Positions 33,601 through 43,099 of a stretch of DNA of 64,000 nt are shown here, in pieces. Source of the stretch: Plantago major (taxonomy: Eukaryota > Streptophyta > Magnoliopsida > Lamiales > Plantaginaceae). Both the position numbers and the translations under genes were made by a program. The stretch is taken from NCBI GenBank assembly GCA_026545765.1, contig CM048844.1, positions 21,398,237 through 21,462,236 on the forward strand, in the 5' to 3' direction. Numbering within the stretch: position 1 is the stretch's first letter; each line of letters opens with the position of its first letter. The notes under the pieces were generated by a model. It searched no databases, had not been told where the DNA came from, and saw only the letters and a program-made list of their open reading frames with translations.

Positions 33601-33756
33601 GCTGAATCTTTTGGATGTAGTCACTCACAAAAGTTTGTAATAAGGCCACGGCTCCTCTCACGACACAGTGGCCTTGTGTGATCAGATCCAAGCCCATCCT
33701 CCTGGTAAACAGAACTATAGTCCTCATCAGTCATCCCAAAACAAAAGTGGTACATC
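33601..33756 (+). promoter_or_regulatory. Promoter and 5' UTR zone of DRT111
   Basis: Only about 150 bp separate the LINE remnant from the DRT111 start codon, so the LINE tail probably lies within or next to the promoter. Confidence 0.45.
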
Positions 33757-36700
33757 ATGCTCGGCGGGTTGTACGGCGACCTTCCTCCGCCGTCTTCCAC
33801 GACGGAGGACAGCTCAACCACCTCATCGACGACCAATGTCTGGTCTAGCAGCGCAAAGATGGCTCCAGCCGCTCTCCGCAAGCCCTTCACCCCTCCCCAA
33901 ACCATCCTCCGTATCCAACCCAAACCCAAACCCTCCACATTCACCAGGCTCCCCAATTCACTTTCCGACGAGAACACAAACCCTAACCCTACCTCCTCTT
34001 TCCAGCCCGCTCTCGTCGCAGTCACAAGCTCCGTGATCGAGGAGTACGACCCCGCCCGACCTAACGACTACGAGGAGTATCTACGGGAGCGAAAGCGGAA
34101 GCAAGCGGAGGCTGAATTACGGAGGGAATTGGAGGAGAGAGAGAGGAGGGATAGGGAGAGGGAGGAGAGAGAGGGGAAGGAGAGGGATAGGGATAGGGAG
34201 AGGGAATTGAATGTGTCTGGAGAGGAGGCGTGGCGGAGGAGAGCGGCTTTGAGTGGTGGTGCTCCGAGGAGATCAGTGTCTCCACCGCCTGCTCCGGAGA
34301 GTGGGGAGGGGTTTAGCATTGGGAAGTCGGAGAGTGGCGGGCTGGGAGTGGGAGCTGAAGGGAAGATGACGGCGGCGCAGAGGATGATGGCGAAGATGGG
34401 GTGGAAGAAGGGGCAGGGGTTGGGGAAGCAGGAGCAGGGGATTACAACGCCATTGGTGGCGAAGAAGACGGATAAGAGAGCTGGAGTTATTGTTAATGCT
34501 AGTGAGTCGAATAAGAAGGTTAAGAGTGTTAATTTCAACGGGCCGCCAACTAGAGTTGTACTCTTGAGAAACATGGTATGCGTTTGCTTCTGTGTACTTT
34601 ACTTACTGAAACATGTCGTTTGCTTCTGTGTGTGTTGCTTTGTCTGTGTTATGGATGTTCATGCTGTGAAGTATATTTAGGTGTTTCATAGCACAAGCCC
34701 TGATTAAATAGTATGGGGCCTTGGTTATCAGAAGTACAGATTAGATTAGTGTTGTGTGGAGCTTGGTTAGATCAAATACAAAGAGAGAGAATTTGTAGAA
34801 CTTTTTCTGTTATGATGTGTAGGAAGTGACTTAAAATTGTAGTTCATGAGTGTCTTGGTGGTAAGGTTGCTATATTTGATATTATGTTGCTAGTTAGGAT
34901 GATGTTCAAAATAGTCTAATAGACTTGAATCCTACAGTTTTGATTTGGCTTGTACTGCATGGATCCTTTGATAGTGACAAACTTGTTAGAAATGAACCTC
35001 AGAGCATCTCTTTTTCTTTCTGTGCTGGGTGTTACTTGGCTGGTGAGATCATAAGTATCAGTAACATAGTGTTTGTATAATTGGATATCAAAGTACATCC
35101 TCAAGGACTAGCATATTATCAATCACTTCCAATTAAATGGTCTTATACTGTTATCACATATGCCCCTGTATTGTTGCTTTCGGTGGCACTCACTTCACTC
35201 TTTGGCTGGAATGCTTATGAATACTGAAATAGTGTCCAATAGACTATACTCTTATCACTCTGTTGGTGTCAATCATTTAGTGACCAGATTATCTGCTATA
35301 TGATGTACATTTCCTTGAGAGCTAACTTTAAGTAGTATTGTAACTCGGATCAAATTCTAAGTATGCTTATTGATAGTCAAATGTCTCTATATTATTTGGA
35401 TAATTCTAATGTAATTGTGTGGTTAATAATTCTAAATGCCAGTTCTTTCTGCGTTTTGCCTTTTGGGGCCTTATCCGGTGAAATTACTGGCAAAAACTTG
35501 CATATGGGATGTCCTTTTTGGGCCTCGACTTTCAGTATAATGCAGACCTCATTTTCTACCTTTCTATCAAACATGCAAGATGCAACCATGTGTCTGTTTC
35601 TTCATTTCCTCCCTTTCTTTTTTTTGCCTTTGATTTAATTGAACTTATAGAACGCTCATATGCGATATGTTTGTCTGTAGAATTTGGCACTGGTCAATCA
35701 TACATGTTCATCAGGTAGTTGTAGATACAAGTACAAAAGCACGTGTATTAGAATCCAGTCTCCTCAAGTGGCATTGTTAACTTCAAACATTCTAGCTTAT
35801 CTTTAAATAGAACATATATATTGAACTAGAAAGAAATTCATTAAATTCGTGGATGTAGATTAGCATTCAGCCATTCACAATAAATTGAAGAGAGAAGACC
35901 CTTATCGCACCATTTGTCTAGATAAAGATTTTTCTTGAAGAGTGGATAGGACATAGTTGGAGATGCTTCTATAGTATACTGAGCTGTTTTAGGAGTATGT
36001 TTTAACTGCCTTAAATAAAGAATGTCAAAGTCACAGCCTATGAAGTTCGAACAATACGGCAAGATTTATTTGGCTCAGTATAATGGGAAAAATAAACGAA
36101 CTAATTTTTTTCATAGCTGGAGAATAGTCAAAGCTTTCTCAGCCTGTATTAGACTCAGACATCAAGCTTGGATATACCCTTTTAGTATTCATTTAGTAAC
36201 CATCAAAAGGAGTCTGGTGCCATAGCAATTTTCTATAATGATTCTTCCTGAGTTTGACATAACTTTCATGGATATGGGAAGAAACATTTCCAATTTTGTG
36301 CAGAAGGTTCTAAAGCTTGACATACTGTTAGAGTATGGGCAGGATGAAATACACATATGCTTATCATATTCTTTTGTTTGATGATATGAGCAACCATCTG
36401 TTCTCTGTTTTAGCACCATGTCAGAGTCGAGATTTCCTCTTTCCATAATACATCGGCTTGCTGCTCTTTGATGGTGCTTACAGTAAGGATTAGAGTGAAT
36501 TTGAGTCACATCATCTCACATGCGAGATCTATGCATCAATAGATATGCATGTTCATTCTGAAGTATAGTAGTAGTAAGTAGTAACTAATTCTATTCTATC
36601 TAGTTGACTATTGGGGGTCTGATAACTGCTTGAACTAAGATTAAGCTGTTACAAGAAACTAAAGGGGCAGGAATATGTGATGTAATAAGATTCCTGAACT

Positions 36701-37278
36701 TGCGAAATAATCACATTAAGCATGGGGTTTTCAGCAGCCTCTATTCTAATTAGAAAGAAAAGATTATGTGCAACTGACTCAAAAAAAGAAAGACACTGTA
36801 CTGTGCAGATAAAGTAGGGACGCATGGTTAGAGCTTTAGGTGAATGTGATGTTTGCTGCACCTGGCTGCAACAAATTGCATGAGTCATGAGTGTACCTTC
36901 CATTGATATGACATGCTTATTCATGAATCTGCTATGCATATCTGCATTATGTGGTTGACATCCTGTGGCTTTTTTGTGAAGGTTGGTCCGGGTGAGGTGG
37001 ATGATGATTTAGAAGGCGAGGTGGCAGAGGAGTGTTCCAAGTTCGGAAAAGTTACACGGGTCCTTATATTTGAAATTACAGAACAAAACTTCCCACACGA
37101 AGAAGCTGTGAGGATATTTATACAGTTCGAGAAATCAGAGCAAGCAACAAAAGCTCTTATTGAACTCGAAGGTCGTTTTTTTGGAGGAAGGATTGTTCGG
37201 GCTGGCTTTTATGATGAGGAGAGATTTGCTAACAATGAGTTGGCTCCATTACCAGGAGAAATTCCTGGTTTCTTCTGA
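33757..37278 (+). CDS. DRT111: DRT111 / SFPS, SPF45 (RBM17) splicing-factor homolog, 371 aa, two exons
   Basis: A nuclear alternative-splicing factor (human SPF45; Arabidopsis DRT111, also SFPS, tied to phytochrome signalling). Exon 1 (33757-34575) starts MLGGLYGDLPPPSS, the conserved SPF45 opening, which fixes the start. It continues with VWSSSAKMAP and KPFTPPQT, a long Arg/Glu charged helix (residues about 105-155), RRSVSPPPAP, and a G-patch with AAQRMMAKMGWKKGQGLGK. Exon 2 (36982-37278) encodes the C-terminal UHM-type RRM: CSKFGKVTRVLIFE as RNP-like strand, AVRIFIQFEK, then RIVRAGFYDEERF, whose RxF motif is the UHM hallmark that binds ULM peptides of U2AF65 and SF1. The single 2.4-kb intron has no other gene. 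The joint is in phase. No defects are seen. Confidence 0.96.
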
Positions 37279-38273
37279 AATGTTTAGTTTTGTCAACGGT
37301 GCAAGTTTCAGCTCTGCATAGTTGGTTGTCTTGAAGTATGTGAAGGTTTAGGGTTGTGGTCTGAGGCAATTGTCAGTTACTCAGTTGTTGTTAGCATGTC
37401 TTATGTAAAACTGGCATTTGGCAATATCACTTGTAAGAAAATGATGAATAGGTAAGGTTTTAGACGTTGTTGTCTGTCTGGAACATCTGTGGTTTTTTTT
37501 TTTTTATCCTCTTAACAGTTTTAAACTTCTGTTGATATGGTGTCTAGCAAAAGTGATACTATTGCTAGGGGTCTAAGTTCATTGCGTGTCTGTCTCTATT
37601 TTGAGTCTTTGACGAATAGTTTTTGTTTTCCATTCCACGGAGCAAGAACAGGCTACCACCATGTGATATGATATACTACCAATCTTGACCTCTCTAAGCT
37701 TTGTGAACATCTAATACAAGAATTTTGAACTGTTCTCATTTCCTTAGCTGACTTTGTTTTGAAATAGTCTCATGGTAAAGCACGAACAGTCTACTAGAAA
37801 GTAGCAACTCATGTTTCGAAACTTTCAACACTCTGCCTTTCTGGAAGTGCAGAAGAAGAAGAGTTGGTGAGTTTATTTCAATTGTATTTGTGATTTACAA
37901 CAAAACTGGAACTGTAATAGTAGCAGTAACAAGAGATAGCACATGTACATTTTGTTGGACGGTTAATACTCTCGATTTGATAATACATACTTACGAGCTA
38001 AAGAGACGCATAAATAATAATATTATCAGTGATAACTTAGGTTGTTTAGGGAATAATATTGATGTTTTGATAAACAAGAAATGCATTTTGTTAACATCAT
38101 AGATGATTTACTTAAAAACATAAACTATTTTGGTCGGTCTCATTTTTAAATTAATTAGAAACGGTTTCCAACAAGACTCTGTGAATTAAGTGGAATATTA
38201 TTCTCCTCGGTTTCAATAAAAGATTTACAATTGAAATTGCCACAATTATTACACAAAATTTCATAAGATACGT

Positions 38274-38485
38274 ACGGTCTCTGGATAATTTATCTAGAGA
38301 CCACCTATATTATCAATAAAATCATTCATGTTATTAATCAAAACGTCTATGTTAACGAAATAAATCTTGTTTGTTGTAATATGGAAAAATATCAATGTTA
38401 AGAACATAGGTGTTTTGATTAATAATATCGATGATTTACTTGACAATATAGGTTCGTTTCTAGATAAATTATCTAGATACCGTCT
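38274..38485. repeat. Imperfect fold-back, about 84-bp arms
   Basis: Left arm 38274-38357 and right arm about 38400-38485 are inverted relatives: 'ggataatttatctaga' pairs with 'tctagataaattatct', 'cacctatattatca' with 'tgacaatataggt', 'tattaatcaaaac' with 'gttttgattaata' and 'tctatgttaa' with 'ttaagaacata'. The loop is about 42 bp. Probably a fold-back MITE; no clear target duplication. Confidence 0.8.
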
Positions 38486-38510
38486 TTCAGGAGACTTACT
38501 CCAATTATTA

Positions 38511-38827
38511 AGGTAAAATAAATGAAAAGCTCAAATTTCCGTCCAACATAGAAAGAATTCCAACACAATGAACTCGCCTCTTTTCACTCATTTTTTCTGA
38601 ACTTATATTAAATTCGATTAATATCCATTTTTTAACATTTTTATAATTAAAAATATTAATTTATACTGATAAAGTATCCAATTATTAAGGTAAAATGAAT
38701 GAAAATCTCAAATTTATGAACTCAGCCTCTTCTCACTCATTTTTTCTGAACTTATATTAAATTCTATTAATATCCATTTTTTTAACATTTTTGTGATTAA
38801 AAAATTATTTTATACTGATAAAGTAGT
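38511..38827. repeat. Tandem duplication, units 38511-38677 and 38678-38827
   Basis: Both units start CCAATTATTAAGGTAAAAT, share 'cactcattttttctgaactt' and 'taatatccattttt', and end 'actgataaagta'. The second lacks about 20 bp found in the first. Confidence 0.88.
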
Positions 38828-38841
38828 AGAGTAACTGCTAT

Positions 38842-39058
38842 TGTAACGACCCGGACCACTAATGGGCCGAACCCCGACCCTTTGAGCCGGCCGGCGCGGT
38901 TGATCACCCATCCTAAGATTGCTCAAGAGCAAGCACACTTAACTCTGAAGTTCTTATGGATGAATTCCCGAAAAGAAAGTTGCACCTTGTTGGTATGAGT
39001 AGCCTTCTAGATCCCTTTAAACTGTTTGGACCCGACTTGAAATTTTAGGGCGTTACGA
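38842..39058 (-). mobile_element. Cassandra-like TRIM LTR carrying a 5S rRNA-like domain (apparently solo)
   Basis: Ends TGTAACG... and ...CGTTACGA are inverted, and on the minus strand the sequence opens 'cgtaacgccctaaaatttc'. The middle, on the minus strand, resembles 5S rRNA: 'agaacttcagagttaagtgt' then 'gcttg' and 'ctaggatgggtgatc'-like text (here cttaggatgggtgatc), covering the internal control region used by Pol III. An LTR with a 5S domain is the defining trait of Cassandra TRIMs. I see one LTR only and no clear target duplication, so it is a decayed solo LTR or fragment. Confidence 0.75.
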
Positions 39059-39349
39059 TTGTGCTGTAGTAACTTTTAAACAAACGCAACAAAATGAGAA
39101 ATTGTAAATTTCTTTGCAAGTAGGACTATAAAATAATGTATTGAAAGTGAGAAGAAAGAAAAATTGGAGGGACGAATCCAGAATAAGCAGCAAATACATG
39201 GGCATAACTGACAAGGGTTTATCAGAGTCGATACTCACCTGAAAATTAGCTGCTAAAAGAGCTGCTGCTTCTTCTTCTTCTTCCTAAAACCCTTGAAACA
39301 GGCAGCCATTTGCATTAAGGAAGCAAATCCGGTGAGAAGAAAAGATAAG
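39059..39349 (+). promoter_or_regulatory. Promoter and 5' UTR zone of the bL20 gene
   Basis: About 290 bp between the Cassandra-like LTR and the start codon. A (CTT)n pyrimidine tract lies at 39266-39284, a common plant 5' UTR feature. Confidence 0.45.
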
Positions 39350-41673
39350 ATGATGAACAAGAAGGAAATATTGAAGTTGGCCAAGGGTTTTCGCGGGAGA
39401 GCGAAGAACTGCATAAGGATTGCGAGAGAGCGTGTTGAGAAAGCGCTCCAGTACTCGTACCGAGATCGCCGCAACAAGAAGCGTGAGATGCGTGGTCTCT
39501 GGATCCAGCGGATCAATGCCGGTACTCGCCAGCACGGTGTACGCTTTTCTTCCTTTCTTCTCCTTACTCCATTCATTCATCCATTCAATTGTTTCTTCGA
39601 TTGAGCTGATTATAATTTGCTTTTCACAATTGCTTGCCTATACCTTTTTTCGGACTTTGGATTTGTGAACTGAAGATGATGATTTTAACATGTGAGACCC
39701 TTAGGGCTGGGAATTCGTCAGTTGGGGGTGAATTGGGGACTATCGAAAGATTCGGATTATAATAGACCCGATTTATTGAAACTATTGCTGGTCATGAACT
39801 TATAGTGATTGAATGTGACAGATTGAAATGAACGCTTACATCGTTTGAATGAGGCATTGCTATGTCTAACGAGTGAGAGTGAAGTTTACTGCAGGGTAAC
39901 GGAACGTTAGGACTTGCATTGTAGCAAAATGAAATGGAAATTGAGTGGATTGGATATTGGTTAGCAATGATATGTGAATAGGATGAGCTCACTAGCATGG
40001 CGTCTACTTCAGCTGAATGTGTTGCTAGACTTAGCGAAGATAACTAGTGTACAAAGTATGGTGTCGTGATTGATATTAAACTATGGGATATCCCTTTAAA
40101 TTTTCCTCTGCAACTTTAAACCTGTTCCGTGTTGAGTTACAATTTTTCGCGGCGTACTTGATTGAAGGAAATGATCAGAGTATTTTTCATTAGATGTATG
40201 TAAAACAGCTGTTATTTTTCAACATCTTGTGTGGGGATATGTGCTAGAATAGCTGAAGTGATTGGGACTTGGGAGAATGACTGGGTGACTGTAGCGTGAG
40301 ATGAGTTGCAAAGATATCAATTTGACACTCTGAGTGCATAAATCCCCATTTATATCTATTGTGGATGGTCGAATAGCTGGGGGGTGATTTAGCTAATTGC
40401 TACTACCTATCAATTGCATAGGCATTTGGCTGATGCTGTATTTGTAGATGAGTATATTTTGCGTGTGCAAGTTGGAGCCTGAAGGACTTAACCATAGACA
40501 TGATCATGGTTCAAAATCTTGAGTTATTACATTTCCTTCAAATTTGTGTTACGAAACATTTCGAAAACTCATAAAATCTGTGAAGTCCCTTCAATATTGT
40601 GTAAATGCCTCCCATACATTACATGACTGGACTAAAAGCTATATTTAGCTAACGGAGTCAAATCTTGCATCAATCATACCTTGTTCGGTATTCTAACTAG
40701 TAAGAAAACAAGCCGCAACTTCAACCAAAATTAATACATTTCCTTAAAAATACCAAAACAAATTTTAGCCAATAAAATGCTAAATAAATCGAAACTAAAA
40801 CCAGCAGATAAATAGCAGCAACATTGAAAGAAAAAAAAAGCAACAGTGGATCAAGCAAGAAACAAACGAAAAGGGGAAGGAAAAAAACAATGAAATACTC
40901 CATTGATAATCATAGCTTTCCTTCACTCCCAATTCCCAACTCCATTGATAATCATAGCTTTCCTTCACTCCCAATTCCCAACTCCATCGATTTGCCAACA
41001 TGGGCCTGTTTCTCTTTTACCAAGTACCATTATTTCCAACTCACAGAATCTTAAGAGATCTAAGGCTTTTTTGATTCCAGGGTGATTTTCTTTCCAATTT
41101 CAAAGGATGTTTTGCTAATTTTGAGGAATAGATTGATATCTTGCTCTGTGGATTTTGGTTTTGCTGACCGTAACCAATGAGTCTCGTCTTTCGGAGAGAA
41201 ACTGGAGTATCAAGAATCTATAGAATTGTTTTTCGGTAGATTTGAAAACCAATAATTTTCGGCCATCCCGATCGAGACGGTATGGGATTTTGTTCCATGG
41301 ACATTATTGGGTCAGTGCCACGTCTTAGAACTATCTGTTTTTCCACTCATGTTATTCGTATCTCATACTCTAGCTGTTGTTGTTTATCTCACTCAGCAAG
41401 TTCGTGTATGAGTTGGAGCCTTTTGAGTTTGTGATTTATCTTTTCCTTACTTGACAGGTTAACTATGGAAACTTCATGCATGGTCTGCAGAAAGAAAACA
41501 TTCAATTGAACAGGAAAGTTCTATCTGAAATAGCTATGTATGAGCCATACAGCTTCAAGGCCCTGGTCGATGTCTCACGCAGTGCTTTTCCTGGAAATAA
41601 AGCAGCTAAACCACCCCAGAAAGTTGGGCCAGCTAAACCACCCCAGAAAGTTGGGCTATCGATCCTGGTTTAA
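39350..41673 (+). CDS. Ribosomal protein bL20, mitochondrial type, nuclear-encoded, 134 aa, two exons
   Basis: Large-subunit ribosomal protein L20, an early assembly protein binding 23S-type rRNA. Exon 1 (39350-39538) starts [20 protein letters not shown] and includes [19 protein letters not shown]. Exon 2 (41458-41673), after a GACAG acceptor, continues [20 protein letters not shown] and [19 protein letters not shown]. This matches the short nuclear L20 that I associate with plant mitochondria (Arabidopsis At1g16740), not the plastid-encoded rpl20. There is no N-terminal extension, so import would rely on internal signal (inference). The C terminus is longer than in the Arabidopsis form because of an in-frame 27-bp tandem repeat. 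Two adjacent ATGs open the frame; either could be used. Confidence 0.93.
40898..40981. repeat. 42-bp tandem repeat, two exact units plus a partial third, in the bL20 intron
   Basis: Unit 'ctccattgataatcatagct' + 'ttccttcactcccaattcccaa' appears at 40898-40939 and 40940-40981, then 'ctccatcgat' begins a third copy. Confidence 0.95.
41604..41657 (+). repeat. In-frame 27-bp tandem repeat in the bL20 C terminus
   Basis: Two 27-bp copies (41604-41630, 41631-41657) differ at one terminal base and encode AKPPQKVGP and AKPPQKVGL. They follow FPGNKA, the usual end of the family. Confidence 0.95.
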
Positions 41674-43099
41674 CGACGCTTTATATGTTTAGATATATCC
41701 GTTTACTTTCTAAATCTCGATAGACCTGTTGTCAAATGCAACTGCTTATGTAAAACCCAAGGGTATGATCCAGAATGGATGTTTGATGCACATCCCTTCA
41801 TTAGAAGCTGCCTTAAGAAGCCTGCTTTCTCTCTATAAAAATATTTTCACGGCAGGCACAATGATCATTTCAGTACATGGCATAGATAAGTCTTTTGTTC
41901 TCATTAAAAACTCATTAATTTCATTTCAGTTCAAATTCATTCAATTATTTTCAAATCTACTTAGTTGTTTTTTATACTACAAATAAATTCAGTTCCATTC
42001 AGTGTAAAAGGGCCTAACTCAACTGATTTTATGTCAAAATATCTTGAATTCGATACCTGCTACAAATGTTTGGAGTTTCCGCAATGCATAAAAATATGGA
42101 TTTCTTGAAAGATACTCGTAATTCATTTCTCTGCCAGAGAAAAAAAACCAAAGGACAATCTGGAGAGTAGTACTCCTCCATCCCGGAGAACTTCATATAT
42201 TAGGGTTAGCGCGTAGTTTTATGCGAAAAGTTGAAGTAATGATAGAATATAGAAAATGTGGAAAAAAAAAGTGTAATTTTAGTGGCAAATTGTGTAATTT
42301 GAGTGTATGTGTGAGGTAACTTCATTTTTTGGTAATGTATGAAGTTACGTAAGACGGATAAAAATGGCAAATGTATGAATTGTTGCGGGACGAAGTGAGT
42401 ACTAAAGTACTAGTATGGAATTTTGTTAGATTACAGGTGATAACTGCAATGTGGGTTTGTTCATAAAAGGAACAAAACAATCTGCACGGAAATATGAAAT
42501 CTCTGAGATTCACAGGAACATAGAATTTCTGACATATACAGCAACAACTGCGATGTTTTGTTAATAAAAAGAACAATCTGCAGCGAAACATGGAAATTTG
42601 CCCGAACATCCCCAGTGTATTATAGCGGCCCATCTGGGGTGGTTATCAATTCGCCGACATATTCTCTTTCAAGGATGGGGCGGATGTATATCGTATGACA
42701 AAATGAACTGCGGGATAAACATAAAAGCCATAATGCGGAACAATGTTGTATGCCAATCAAACGTCTAAAAAGTGACCACCATTCTGTTTTATACTTTTCC
42801 AATCTAGTAAAGTTCTGCAAACGGGAAGTAAACTAGGGAAATCAACCATCCCTGAAAGCTAAAAGACCCCATCAACCGAGACAATAACCACGATTTCAGT
42901 CCATAACCTACTTGAATCCCGCAGCTACAAAAAAAACCTATATTGACCCAATGTACACATGAAAAGTTATAACTTAAAACCCTGCTGACCTATTCACTAC
43001 TGAAAGCCAACCATTCATAATCACCCGAAAGCAATTTCATTGCGGTCAACACTGGAAGATGTCTAGCATTCTGGGGCCATGTCTTTAAGAGGTGATTTT
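41674..43099. other. Convergent spacer between bL20 (+) and NF-YA (-)
   Basis: Holds the two 3' UTRs, the dispersed repeat at 41906-42000 and a Stowaway-like MITE. Nothing else recognised. Confidence 0.5.
42173..42399. mobile_element. Stowaway-like MITE, same family as 12835-13086 (opposite orientation)
   Basis: Bounded by TA at 42171-42172 and 42400-42401. Left end CTCCTCCATCCCGGAGAACT, right end ...TTGTTGCGGGACGAAGTGAG. Internal words 'tattagggttagcgcgtagt', 'tttatgcgaaaagtt' and 'gtgtaattttagtggc' match the reverse complement of the 12.8-kb copy. Confidence 0.78.

Larger units (their letters stand above)
37279..38841. other. DRT111 3' UTR and intergenic DNA
   Basis: The first few hundred bases are the likely 3' UTR. 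Beyond 37.9 kb it is AT-rich, with a fold-back and a tandem duplication listed separately. No gene found. Confidence 0.5.

Noticed and set aside
33757..34680. DRT111 frame read through to 34680 as a 307-aa protein
   Set aside because: The last 34 codons are intron. A donor at 34576 and an acceptor at 36981 join exactly to the RRM exon.
38842..39058. A functional 5S rRNA gene
   Set aside because: Only the internal half resembles 5S rRNA; it is diverged and embedded between LTR-like ends.
42600..43099. miR169 target in the NF-YA 3' UTR
   Set aside because: The best stretch (minus strand, about 43010-43033) matches only the TTGGCTT end and has about nine mismatches; this subclass of NF-YA is usually not a miR169 target.
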